Of a stretch of 64,000 nt of DNA, positions 14,013 to 22,257 are shown piece after piece (within the stretch, counting starts at the first letter, position 1; every line of letters begins with the position of its first letter). The position numbers and the translations under genes were made by a program. The notes beneath the pieces were generated by a model. The model saw only the letters and a program-made list of their open reading frames with translations, was not told where the DNA came from and did not search any database. The stretch comes from a virus: IMG/VR virus record IMGVR_UViG_3300032315_000647, positions 1 to 64,000 of that record; one strand, 5' to 3'.

Positions 14013-14450
14013 ATGAAAAAGTTAACTAGCGAGCAGCAACTAATTTTGGATGTTGTAATGAAACATTCAGAATTCACAAAAGAGGAAATTTGCAGTGCAA
14101 GTAGAGATTCAGCATTGATTAAGACAAAGCATCTTTTGATGTATCTTTACAGAGAATGTCTTGGGATGTCTTTAGTGAACATAGGAAACATTATGCAATC
14201 TGGTGATCTTACATATCACCATTCAACCATTTTAACTGGTTGTAGAAGAGCAAAAGATAGATTGCGTGAGAAGGATACAGCTTTCTGCTACCTTCATAAC
14301 AAAGTGGTGCAGGACCTTATAAATCATGGAATTGGGTTTAAGAAAGAGGGTGAGTCTCTCATCATACGCTATCCAAAAGGATATCGCATCCATGATGTTG
14401 TAAAAGTGTTGATGAGTAATTTTAAAGAATTGAATTATGAATTTGTATGA
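14013..14450 (+). CDS. DnaA domain IV-like DNA-binding protein
   Basis: A 145-aa protein from ATG 14013 (an upstream TTG at 13986 falls between the two repeats and is unlikely). Residues about 25-85 match the DnaA C-terminal DNA-binding domain: a helix RDSALIKTKHLLMYLYRE, then LVNIGNIM, then YHHSTILTGCRRAKDRL, the equivalent of the DHTTVLHA signature. No AAA+ module is present, so it cannot act like host DnaA; it may bind DnaA-box-like sites as a regulator or origin-binding factor. It overlaps the helicase gene by 4 nt, which ties it to replication. Confidence 0.75.
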   Translation: MKKLTSEQQLILDVVMKHSEFTKEEICSASRDSALIKTKHLLMYLYRECLGMSLVNIGNIMQSGDLTYHHSTILTGCRRAKDRLREKDTAFCYLHNKVVQDLINHGIGFKKEGESLIIRYPKGYRIHDVVKVLMSNFKELNYEFV

Positions 14451-15511
14451 GTTTTGAACTACTTAAACATGAGGTTGAGTTAGGACTGGATGGTCGTAAT
14501 AGTGGTATTCCTATGGGTTTTAATAGACTCAATAGGTATATTGGCATACGTAGAGGTGTTTATTTTTTGGTGGGTGGTTTAACAGGTTCTGGTAAGACAT
14601 CCTTTATAGATGATGCATTTGTTTTGAACCCTTTTGACTGGTATATCAGTCATAAAGACCCAAAATTGAAGTTACGACTGATTTATCGTTCAATGGAGAG
14701 GTCTAGAACCTATAAACTTGCTAAATGGGTGAGTAGGAAGATATTCATTGACCAGGGAGTAATCATTCCTGTAAGTAAACTTCTTGGTTGGACCGAAAGG
14801 CTTACGAAGGATGAGCATGATCTGTTTCTGATGTATGAAGACTATATTGGACAAATGGATGATGTCATCACTATTATTGATGGACCAGAGAATGCTGTAG
14901 GTATTGCTAAAGAATTAAAGGCGCATGCTCTGAAAAATGGGCGCATTGAGCAGATAGATGAGTATAATAAGCGCTACATTCCTAATAATGAGAATGAGAT
15001 TACAATTGTCATTATTGACCACATTGGTTTGTTGAAAACCACTAAGGATCAATCCACTAAGAAACAGGCTATTGATAAGATGAGTGATGAGCTCAGATAT
15101 GCTCGTGACTTTTATGGATATACGCCTGTTGCGGTGAGTCAGTTCAATCGTGATATTAGTAATCCAATAAGGATTAAGAATGGTGATGTTGAGCCTCAAT
15201 TGGAAGATTTTGCTGATAGTTCACAAACTCAAAATGATGCTGATGTGGTGTTAGCTCTATTTGATCCTATGCGTTATAAAGTGCCTGATCCTAGTGGATA
15301 TGCATTAGATAAGCTGAAAGATGAGTTTGGTGCTAAGTATTTTAGGAGTTTAAGACTGATTAAGAATTCCTATGGGGAAGATGATGTTCGTATTGGTTTA
15401 GGCTTTATGGGCCAGATTGGTATGTTCAAGGAGCTTAAGAAGAGAAAAGACATGACAGATAATGATTATGAATCAGTTACAAACAAATCCTACTTTTTAA
15501 ACAATAAATAA
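14447..15511 (+). CDS. Replicative DNA helicase, DnaB-type (C-terminal ATPase domain)
   Basis: A 354-aa RecA-fold helicase. Walker A: GLTGSGKTSFI (near residue 42-52). A VIIDHIGLL segment gives Walker B, and VAVSQFNRDI ... EDFADSSQTQNDADVV matches the DnaB motif 3/4 region with the sensor Gln and the DSSQ turn. The N-terminal DnaB domain is absent or replaced by about 30 residues, as in several phage helicases. It would unwind the fork, working with the primase at 18697. It overlaps the DnaA-like gene by 4 nt. Confidence 0.85.
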   Translation: MSFELLKHEVELGLDGRNSGIPMGFNRLNRYIGIRRGVYFLVGGLTGSGKTSFIDDAFVLNPFDWYISHKDPKLKLRLIYRSMERSRTYKLAKWVSRKIFIDQGVIIPVSKLLGWTERLTKDEHDLFLMYEDYIGQMDDVITIIDGPENAVGIAKELKAHALKNGRIEQIDEYNKRYIPNNENEITIVIIDHIGLLKTTKDQSTKKQAIDKMSDELRYARDFYGYTPVAVSQFNRDISNPIRIKNGDVEPQLEDFADSSQTQNDADVVLALFDPMRYKVPDPSGYALDKLKDEFGAKYFRSLRLIKNSYGEDDVRIGLGFMGQIGMFKELKKRKDMTDNDYESVTNKSYFLNNK

Positions 15512-15514
15512 TTT

Positions 15515-15697
15515 ATGAATTTTAAATTCTTTTCTACTGTTCCTAATGAGAAAGATCTATTTTGGCAGATTATTCTATTTCCAAACATCACTATTCTTAG
15601 GAGTCCAAATCCTCTTGACAGATATACAGCTATAAATTTTGAATGGCTCTTCTGGAGCTTTACAATTGTTTCAAATGACAAGAAAAGAGTATATTAA
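15515..15697 (+). CDS. Hypothetical protein (60 aa)
   Basis: A 60-aa aromatic-rich protein starting 3 nt after the helicase stop and overlapping the next gene by 23 nt. Trp, Phe and Ile dominate, with no clear membrane helix. The gene order fits but no family is recognised. Confidence 0.45.
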   Translation: MNFKFFSTVPNEKDLFWQIILFPNITILRSPNPLDRYTAINFEWLFWSFTIVSNDKKRVY

Positions 15698-15926
15698 TCA
15701 TAGGGGTGGTAATCTAGGATTGATTATTTACGAGTATTACAAAGAGAAAGCTAGTGTAAATGTTGTTCCTGATATGAACATGTTTCTAATGTATCTCAAT
15801 ATGTGGTGTGCACAAAAAGGGACGGGATTAGGACATTTATATCAAGTTGCTGTACAATATTATGATGCAAAGTTTAATATAACTACAGTGATAGGAAGGG
15901 ATAACGAGTTTATTATGTGTGTATGA
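15675..15926 (+). CDS. Hypothetical protein (83 aa)
   Basis: Start chosen at ATG 15675; a TTG at 15639 would overlap the preceding gene more. An 83-aa alpha/beta protein with GTGLGHLYQVAVQYYDAKFN. It overlaps the SF2 helicase start by 4 nt. No family recognised. Confidence 0.5.
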   Translation: MTRKEYINHRGGNLGLIIYEYYKEKASVNVVPDMNMFLMYLNMWCAQKGTGLGHLYQVAVQYYDAKFNITTVIGRDNEFIMCV

Positions 15927-17002
15927 CACTAAGAGACAAACGACAGCAAGAGTTTGCTGATCAATGGATAAATGCTGGTAAGTTTGGTATTCTGAATCTA
16001 TGTCCCAGGTTTGGAAAGATTCGCACCACCATCAACATTCTCAAAAAGCTTAAGCCTAAGAGTATTCTTATTGCCTATCCAGATAATAAGATTAAAGACT
16101 CTTGGATGGCTGATTTTGAAGAGATGGGGTATGTGAATGATAATATCACTTACACTACGCATCTATCTTTACATAAGCACAAAGAGGATAGTTTTGATTT
16201 CGTTGTAATAGATGAAATACATCTCCTCTCTGAGGCTCAAATAGAGGCAGCTAGAGAGCTTATTGAGAATAATGAGAATGTATTAGGGCTCACAGGTACA
16301 CTGTCTAGATGGACAGAGGAAACGCTAGAGAGCGAGCTTGATTTGCGTGTGATAGCACACTATCCAATCAGTCTTGCTATTGAGGAAGGTGTTATTGTGG
16401 ATTATGAAATAATTGTAAAACTGGTTCCTTTAGATGACAAAACGAAGCAAAACTTTAAAGGTAAACTTCGTACAGAGAAGAAACAGTTTGATGCTATTAC
16501 ATGGGCCATTAATCAGTCTGAGAGAGAAGGTAGAAATACAATGTTTCTCAGGCTAGCCAGGATGAGGATTATACAAAACAGTATTGCTAAACTTGAATAC
16601 ACCAAGAGAATATTACAACAGTATAAGGATGAACGTATTTTAGTTTTCTGTGGTGTCACCAAGATAGCTGACTCATTAGGTATTCCTTCATATCACAGTA
16701 AGAAAGGAGAGAAGGATATGTTTGATAAGTTTGCTGCTGGTGAGGGATTGAATCACATGGCTGTAGTGAAGATTGGTAACACAGGGGTTACATACAAACC
16801 TCTTAACAAGGTGGTGATCAATTATTTTGACAGCAATGCAGAGAATCTTGCACAGAAGATTAATAGATGCATGGCTATGGAATATAATAATCCTGATAAG
16901 AAAGCCAACATTTACATTATTTGTACGACTGAGGATGCTGAAAAGAAATGGTTGAAAAAAGCGTTAGAGTTCTTTGACAATAGCAAGATAAAATTTGCTT
17001 AA
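15923..17002 (+). CDS. SF2 DEAD-like helicase
   Basis: A 359-aa protein (ATG 15923). Motif I is atypical: LCPRFGKIRTT, in place of GxGKT, as in several phage SF2 enzymes. Motif II is VVIDEIHLL, motif III LGLTGTLSRW, and motif VI LAQKINRCMAM (Q...R). The C-terminal RecA-like domain contains a VFCGVTKIADSLGI strand and helix. It probably translocates on DNA, possibly as a UvsW- or recombination-type helicase; the exact role is inferred. Its end carries the promoter for the next gene. Confidence 0.8.
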   Translation: MTLRDKRQQEFADQWINAGKFGILNLCPRFGKIRTTINILKKLKPKSILIAYPDNKIKDSWMADFEEMGYVNDNITYTTHLSLHKHKEDSFDFVVIDEIHLLSEAQIEAARELIENNENVLGLTGTLSRWTEETLESELDLRVIAHYPISLAIEEGVIVDYEIIVKLVPLDDKTKQNFKGKLRTEKKQFDAITWAINQSEREGRNTMFLRLARMRIIQNSIAKLEYTKRILQQYKDERILVFCGVTKIADSLGIPSYHSKKGEKDMFDKFAAGEGLNHMAVVKIGNTGVTYKPLNKVVINYFDSNAENLAQKINRCMAMEYNNPDKKANIYIICTTEDAEKKWLKKALEFFDNSKIKFA

Positions 17003-17025
17003 TGAGTAGGAATTTTGTATCTTTA
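16994..17025 (+). promoter_or_regulatory. Bacteroidota-type promoter for the Sak4-like gene
   Basis: TTTG at 16994-16997, 20-nt spacer, TATCTTTA at 17018-17025 (one mismatch to TAnnTTTG). It overlaps the stop of the SF2 helicase and shows that the true start of the next gene is ATG 17054, not the TTG at 17015 inside the -7 region. Confidence 0.7.
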
Positions 17026-17053
17026 CAATCCTTCATTAACTAAATTAAAGCAC

Positions 17054-17725
17054 ATGTCAAGTAAACTCATCGCAATTGTTGGTCAAACAGGTACAGGAAA
17101 GTCCACATCTATTAAACATCTAGATCCTAAGGAAACGTACATTATTAATGTAGCAAAGAAAGAGCTTCCTTTCAAAGGAGCAGACAAGTTGTACAACACA
17201 GAGAATAAGAATTACAAAGAGATTGATGATGCAAACGAGATTACACGTTTGTTGAAAACACTCTCAGAGAAAGCGCCTCACATCAAGAATATCGTAATTG
17301 AGGACAGTAATTACATTATGGGTTTCAATCTCATGGCTAAAGCTACAGAAGTGGGTTTCACAAAATTCACTCTTATGGCTAGAGACATGGTGGATTTGTT
17401 CAAAGCAACACGTTTATTGCGTGATGATCTGAAAATCTTCTATTTCACACATCCTGAAATCATTGAGGATGGTGGCGAAATTATTGGATATAAGATCAAG
17501 ACCGCTGGTAAAATGATTGATAACCAGATTGGACTAGAAGGTTTGTTCACTATATGTCTGTACACACATGTTGAAGAAGCAAAAGATGGTGTGTGTAGCT
17601 ATTATTTTGTAACAAACAGGTTCAAAAAGTATCCTGCAAAGAGCCCAGATGGTATGTTTGAGGAGATTAAAATCCCTAACAACTTGAAGGTTGTAGCAGA
17701 GAAAATAGATGAGTATTATAAGTAA
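17054..17725 (+). CDS. Sak4-like RecA-fold ATPase
   Basis: A 223-aa P-loop protein. Walker A: GQTGTGKSTS (residues about 9-18); Walker B: NIVIEDSNYI. The following segment and late HVEEAKDGVCSYYFVTNRF fit Sak4-type phage ATPases, single-domain RecA-like proteins that anneal or exchange single strands, usually with an SSB. The SSB-like gene follows directly, as is typical of that pair. The promoter overlapping the previous gene fixes this start. Confidence 0.7.
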   Translation: MSSKLIAIVGQTGTGKSTSIKHLDPKETYIINVAKKELPFKGADKLYNTENKNYKEIDDANEITRLLKTLSEKAPHIKNIVIEDSNYIMGFNLMAKATEVGFTKFTLMARDMVDLFKATRLLRDDLKIFYFTHPEIIEDGGEIIGYKIKTAGKMIDNQIGLEGLFTICLYTHVEEAKDGVCSYYFVTNRFKKYPAKSPDGMFEEIKIPNNLKVVAEKIDEYYK

Positions 17726-17763
17726 ACAACAACAAACGTTCATTAACAGTTAAATTCAAAACC

Positions 17764-18627
17764 ATGATTCAAGGTAATCAGAGAGAGCAAAAGCAAACAC
17801 AGGACTTTTCAAAGAAGGTAGGATTGTTTGAAGCAGAAGTTGTAGCAATCAATCCAACAGCACAAGAGTACAAGGAAATTCTAGACATTGAACTTCCTTC
17901 AGAAAGTAAAGCAACAGAATATCTTGGTAAGAGCAGAGATGGTAACACCTATTTGCGTGTTGATGTATGGCTCAAAGAAGTTAAGAATGGTGACAAACTG
18001 AAAGTGTCATTCTTCTTGGAGGATAAAGAGCGTGAGAATAAGGATGGTAGCAAAAAGCAGTATATCAATAATATTGGTAGGTGTGCTTGGGCAGATGATC
18101 CCAACAACTTGGCTGAGTGGTTCTCAAAACGTGACTATCGTGTAGCTTATGTAGGTGAGGAAGAACTGTATGAATTCCTTCGCACATGGTTGGGCAAACT
18201 TGACTATATGAAGGATGATTCTGTTCTTCAGGCTGATTGGAAGAAGCTCATGAGAGGTAATGTTAGCGAACTGAAGTCTCAAGTGGAAGGTGCATATTGC
18301 ACAAACATTGGAGCTCTTGCTACAATCATCATGAAAGAGAAAGATGGTGAGCATAAGGAGTATCAGGGTGTGTATAATAAGGCATTCTTGCCAGCTTATG
18401 CTCTCAAGAACTTCCGTCTCATCAACTATAATGATGTCACTGTACAAACCACTCTTCGCAATAAAAAGCTTAAGGAGCTCAAGCCTCATGAGCGTTTTGT
18501 AGTGAATGTAAGTGGTGAATATGGATGCCGTGATTATTACATTCTTCGTGATATCAAGGACTATAATGCAAATGATAATCTCGTAGCGTCTGATGCAGCT
18601 ATTGCTGATGATGATGGTGGTTATTAA
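17764..18627 (+). CDS. Single-stranded DNA-binding protein-like
   Basis: A 287-aa protein with a beta-rich core (EILDIELPSESKATEYLG ..., TYLRVDVWLKEV, KLKVSFFLED strands) suggesting an OB fold, and an acidic C-terminal tail ending in DDDGGY, like the acidic tip of SSBs that recruits partners. Position right after the Sak4-like ATPase and before the primase supports the SSB role. No sequence signature beyond fold and tail, so the call is partly by context. Confidence 0.6.
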   Translation: MIQGNQREQKQTQDFSKKVGLFEAEVVAINPTAQEYKEILDIELPSESKATEYLGKSRDGNTYLRVDVWLKEVKNGDKLKVSFFLEDKERENKDGSKKQYINNIGRCAWADDPNNLAEWFSKRDYRVAYVGEEELYEFLRTWLGKLDYMKDDSVLQADWKKLMRGNVSELKSQVEGAYCTNIGALATIIMKEKDGEHKEYQGVYNKAFLPAYALKNFRLINYNDVTVQTTLRNKKLKELKPHERFVVNVSGEYGCRDYYILRDIKDYNANDNLVASDAAIADDDGGY

Positions 18628-18645
18628 TTAATGTATAAAACCTAA

Positions 18646-18682
18646 AATAACCCCTCATCAGAATTTCTGGTGGGGGGTTATT
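18646..18682 (+). terminator. Strong hairpin terminator, possibly bidirectional
   Basis: A 16-bp uninterrupted stem (18646-18661 with 18667-18682, two G-U pairs) with a 5-nt loop AATTT. The stem has a G-rich right arm and is followed by a weak T-rich tail (TATAT). On the other strand, the A-rich left flank gives T-rich sequence. It separates the SSB-like and primase genes. Confidence 0.7.
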
Positions 18683-18696
18683 TATATCAGCTATAT

Positions 18697-19701
18697 ATGA
18701 TTCAAGGTGATGTTAAGGTGAGATTAACTCCAAAAGCTGTATTGAATAAAGTATCAGAGTATGATATATTTAGGTTTTACATGCCAGATAAGTCTTGGAA
18801 GATAAATCATGTGACACTATCTCCCTTCAGAAATGAAAACAATCCTTCTTTCTTAATAGGCAGTAGAAGTGGTTATCTCACATTCATAGATTTTGCTGAC
18901 ACTAGCAAACGTGGAGACTGCTTTACGTTTGTAAAGATGTTATTCAATCTGAATAGTATGGATGATGTCCTTAGGATGATTGATAAAGACTTTGGACTAG
19001 GATTTCTACCAGGAACTTCTACAGAGAGATATAAATCCATTCAAAAGGAATATAAACAACCAGAAGAATTAGGTAAGAGATATTCTTTGATTCAGGTGAT
19101 AACTAGAAGATTCAATAATGATGAACTAGCTTATTGGAACAACTATCATCAAAGCTTAGATGATCTAAGAGCTAATAATGTTTACGCTATAAAGGATTTG
19201 TATTTCAACAAAAAGAGATTTCCTCTAAAGGAAACAGATTTGAGATTTGGCTATCTGTATGATGGTCATTGGAAGATATATAGACCTTTTGCTGACAAGA
19301 AGAATAAATGGGTGCCTAATAATGTTCCTATTACAACAATGGATGGTAAAGAGGATATTGTAAATTGTAATGTAGCATTCATTAACAAGAGCAAGAAGGA
19401 TTATATGGTGATGAAAAAAATATTTCCTTGTTGTTGTGCTGTCCAGAATGAGGGTGTAGCATGTTTCTCTCATGAGAATGTTGAATATCTGAAAGCCAAT
19501 TCTGATAGGCAAATATTGAGCTTTGATGCAGATGATGTAGGTGTTAGGAATAGTCAAATGATAACAAAGATGTTTGATTTTGAATATGCTAACGTTCCAC
19601 GTAAGTATTTGACAGAAGGAATCAAAGATTGGGCTGATTTAGTTAAAGCACATGGATATAATGTTATTGAAAACTATCTAAAAGAAAAACAACTATTATG
19701 A
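18697..19701 (+). CDS. DnaG-like primase (TOPRIM)
   Basis: A 334-aa protein from ATG 18697 (a GTG at 18670 lies inside the terminator stem). N-terminal residues 25-80 follow the CHC2 fold pattern (LSPFRNENNPSF, GYLTFIDFAD, GDCFTFVKMLF) but lack most zinc cysteines. The TOPRIM core has ILSFDADDVGVRNS (catalytic Asp pair) and a later KDWADL segment. It synthesises primers for the family B polymerase at the DnaB-driven fork. The missing zinc site is common in phage primases. Confidence 0.8.
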   Translation: MIQGDVKVRLTPKAVLNKVSEYDIFRFYMPDKSWKINHVTLSPFRNENNPSFLIGSRSGYLTFIDFADTSKRGDCFTFVKMLFNLNSMDDVLRMIDKDFGLGFLPGTSTERYKSIQKEYKQPEELGKRYSLIQVITRRFNNDELAYWNNYHQSLDDLRANNVYAIKDLYFNKKRFPLKETDLRFGYLYDGHWKIYRPFADKKNKWVPNNVPITTMDGKEDIVNCNVAFINKSKKDYMVMKKIFPCCCAVQNEGVACFSHENVEYLKANSDRQILSFDADDVGVRNSQMITKMFDFEYANVPRKYLTEGIKDWADLVKAHGYNVIENYLKEKQLL

Positions 19702-19874
19702 CACTAGCAGATTTGACAAAATGGGTGAAAGAAGAAACTATTAAACATCCAGAGCACAAAGAAGAAATAATTGATCTGTACCAACTTTGTATAGATGAGA
19801 TTGCAGATGGTGGATCAGCTTTTAATGAAATTCATCTTTGTAAAGAATCAATTGAACAATTAATAAATGGCTGA
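19698..19874 (+). CDS. Hypothetical helical protein (58 aa)
   Basis: A 58-codon frame overlapping the primase stop by 4 nt and the next gene by 8 nt. Rich in Glu, Ile and Lys with a Cys near the middle, helical throughout. No family recognised. Confidence 0.5.
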   Translation: MTLADLTKWVKEETIKHPEHKEEIIDLYQLCIDEIADGGSAFNEIHLCKESIEQLING

Positions 19875-20031
19875 ACTGGATGATTTAATAGGAGAAATAT
19901 CTCTCCATGCAGAATGGCTTAGCACTACAGAAGGAGATGAAGTAGAATGTATCTCCATAGAGAATCTAGAAGGTATATTGAGTAATTATTTTAACAAAAC
20001 AATAAAAATCAACACAGATGGCGAACTCTAA
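19867..20031 (+). CDS. Hypothetical acidic protein (54 aa)
   Basis: A 54-codon acidic frame starting inside the end of the preceding gene and overlapping the DUF932 gene by 14 nt. Contains one Cys; helical N-terminal half. No family recognised. Confidence 0.45.
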   Translation: MAELDDLIGEISLHAEWLSTTEGDEVECISIENLEGILSNYFNKTIKINTDGEL

Positions 20032-20824
20032 AGACACGTACAATGTAACAAAGGACATTTTATTGAAAGCAGAAGTTCCTCAACAGACACGCACGTACAA
20101 GCCTATTTCACACCAACAGCTTATGGACCTGACATTAGAGAGCATACACAATGCAGGATTTGAGCTTGAAGTGGAAACATATTCTGCAGCAATGGAGGGT
20201 AGTATTGCTAATGGTAGGTACACTATTAAGAATGTAGCTGATAGTGAAATGCAATTACAGATTGGTTGGCAGAATAGCTACAATAAGTCTCTCAGTTTGA
20301 AATTTGCTATTGGTACACGTATTATTGTTTGTTCTAATGGTTGTGTATCAGGAGATTATGGTGCCTTTAAGAAGAAGCATCAGGGTGAGGTGCAAACATT
20401 CACTCCTAATGCCATCACTGAATATATCAAACAAGCTGGTGATGCATTCCAAAAGATGCAGAATGAGCGTGAGATGATGAAAGAAAGAGAAGTGACTAAG
20501 CGTGTAGCAGCTGAACTCATAGGAAGGATGATTGTAGAAGAGGAAATCATTGAGAGCTCACAGCTGAACATCATCAGGAGTCAGATGCATAAGCCTTCTT
20601 TTGATTACGGTGCTCCAGGTAGTATGTGGGAACTCTATCAGCACACCACTTATGCTATGAAAGAGACACATCCCTCCCTTTGGATGAATAGACACATTAA
20701 CGCTCATACGTTCTTTGTGAATGCTGCAGGGATTATTGTTAATAGTCCTATAACCATCACATCTCCCACTGTAAGTGTTGGTGGAGAGATTGAACGTTTT
20801 ACACAACTTAAAATGGAATTCTAA
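20018..20824 (+). CDS. DUF932-type protein
   Basis: A 268-aa protein. The core motif YNKSLSLKFAIGTRIIVCSNGCV (here quoted in part: SLKFAIGTRIIVCSNGCV) with the adjoining GQNSYNK segment is characteristic of DUF932 proteins, common in phages and plasmids and often near replication or recombination genes. The second half is helical with a Glu/Met/Arg-rich segment. No biochemical activity is established for the family; a role in DNA metabolism is only contextual. Confidence 0.75.
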   Translation: MANSKDTYNVTKDILLKAEVPQQTRTYKPISHQQLMDLTLESIHNAGFELEVETYSAAMEGSIANGRYTIKNVADSEMQLQIGWQNSYNKSLSLKFAIGTRIIVCSNGCVSGDYGAFKKKHQGEVQTFTPNAITEYIKQAGDAFQKMQNEREMMKEREVTKRVAAELIGRMIVEEEIIESSQLNIIRSQMHKPSFDYGAPGSMWELYQHTTYAMKETHPSLWMNRHINAHTFFVNAAGIIVNSPITITSPTVSVGGEIERFTQLKMEF

Positions 20825-20825
20825 T

Positions 20826-21539
20826 ATGAATTGGGAGAAATTCAAAGATCAGTTTCATGAGAGTTGGCATGCTAAAATGCAACCTTTTATAGAGAGCAAG
20901 GAGTGTGATGGGATATATGAATTTCTCAAGAAAGAATCAAGGAGGGGCAAGATGATTGCCCCTCTTTCTTCTAACACTTTCAGAGCATTCAAAGAAACTC
21001 CTTTTGATAATATAAAGGTGGTGATGATGGGCATGTGTCCCTATCACACAGCTAAGTTTGGAACATGTGTGGCTGATGGATTACTAATGGGCTGCTCCAT
21101 TACAAATAGTTTACAACCCTCTTTAGAAAAGTTTTATGAAGGATTGAAACAAGAACTCAAGCCAGATTACAAGTTTGATGAAACACCTGATGTATCCTAT
21201 CTAGCTAAGCAAGGAGTGCTGATGCTTAATGCTGCTCTCACTACAGAGATTAACAAAGCAGGATCACACATTGCTCTATGGGAACCTTTCACAAAATACC
21301 TATTTGAAGAGGTGTTGGATATTACAGGTGCTCCTGTTGTATTTCTAGGTAAGGATGCTGCTAAGTATCAACGATATGTACAACCATTTACATGGTCTTT
21401 TACATTGAGTCACCCAGCAAGCGCAGCGTATAAACAATCTGACTGGGATACAGAGGGTGTGTTCACTAAGGTGAACAAGATAATTAAGGATAGTAACAAC
21501 GAAACAATCAATTGGCTTTACGAATTACCACCTTTCTAA
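20826..21539 (+). CDS. Uracil-DNA glycosylase family 1 fold with altered catalytic motif
   Basis: A 237-aa UDG-like protein from ATG 20826. It keeps the substrate-pocket Asn (VLMLNAALT, Asn135), the His-Pro loop (SHPAS, His196) and the overall order of motifs, but the GQDPYH water-activating motif reads GMCPYH: Gln to Met70 and Asp to Cys71. In family 1 enzymes that Asp activates the nucleophilic water, so catalysis should be weak or absent. It may have become a DNA-binding or uracil-sensing protein. The dUTPase at 32531 acts in the same pathway. Confidence 0.8.
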   Translation: MNWEKFKDQFHESWHAKMQPFIESKECDGIYEFLKKESRRGKMIAPLSSNTFRAFKETPFDNIKVVMMGMCPYHTAKFGTCVADGLLMGCSITNSLQPSLEKFYEGLKQELKPDYKFDETPDVSYLAKQGVLMLNAALTTEINKAGSHIALWEPFTKYLFEEVLDITGAPVVFLGKDAAKYQRYVQPFTWSFTLSHPASAAYKQSDWDTEGVFTKVNKIIKDSNNETINWLYELPPF

Positions 21540-21550
21540 AACAAACATTT

Positions 21551-21865
21551 ATGGAAATTAATGTATCAGAATTACAAGTGGGAGATGAGTTTCTCTTTGC
21601 TTCAAATGGAACTATCACTAGAGCTAAGGTGATTAGACCTATAAAGGTTAAGAAAAATCAACCTGAGTACAATCCGAGAAATGTTATTTATTACGCATCA
21701 GTAAAATGTAAAGTGGCTGTTGAAGATGCAAGTTACACTTATACATTCCGTGGTTCAATACGCACAGTTACAAAAACAAAGTGTAACGCTTCAGATAAAT
21801 TCACTGTAGAGAAATTTATTAATCTGAATTATAAAAATCTTTGGCTTGTTAAAAGAGATGACTAA
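21551..21865 (+). CDS. Hypothetical protein (104 aa)
   Basis: From ATG 21551 (the longer TTG frame overlaps the UDG gene). A basic 104-aa protein with an N-terminal SH3-like strand pattern (ELQVGDEFLFASNGTITRAKVI) and a Lys-rich C-terminus. Function unknown. Confidence 0.55.
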   Translation: MEINVSELQVGDEFLFASNGTITRAKVIRPIKVKKNQPEYNPRNVIYYASVKCKVAVEDASYTYTFRGSIRTVTKTKCNASDKFTVEKFINLNYKNLWLVKRDD

Positions 21866-22257
21866 TGAAAATAAGACATGGCGGTGAATTAGAGATTGGT
21901 GATTTTATAGCAGTGGGTGATGGTATTCATCTATCCTTCGGATGGTATAGAGGGACTGGTAGAAACACTGTTCAGTTCTACCATTATAAAACGCCAGGAA
22001 TAGTGTATGGTGATTGGGAAGATGCTGTAGCTGATCCTCAACGACATAATGGTAATTATTATAGAAAACTTAGAGAAAGAGGTTTTTCTTCAAAAGCTCT
22101 AGGTGTATGTTATGTGTATGGAGAAGGCATTAGCGATAAAGGATCCCGTGTAATAAAACTAGAAAATCCAGAGAGCATATTCACAGAGCAAGACGACCTA
22201 GAAGCATATCGTAAATCAAAAGAAGCATTGTTAACTATCAAATTTCCAGTAAAATGA
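21865..22257 (+). CDS. Hypothetical protein (130 aa)
   Basis: A 130-aa protein with a beta-rich N-terminus (GGELEIGDFIAVGDGIHLSF, similar in style to a small SH3-like barrel) and a charged helix at the C-terminus. It overlaps rIIA by 4 nt, so it is probably cotranslated with it. No family recognised. Confidence 0.55.
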   Translation: MKIRHGGELEIGDFIAVGDGIHLSFGWYRGTGRNTVQFYHYKTPGIVYGDWEDAVADPQRHNGNYYRKLRERGFSSKALGVCYVYGEGISDKGSRVIKLENPESIFTEQDDLEAYRKSKEALLTIKFPVK

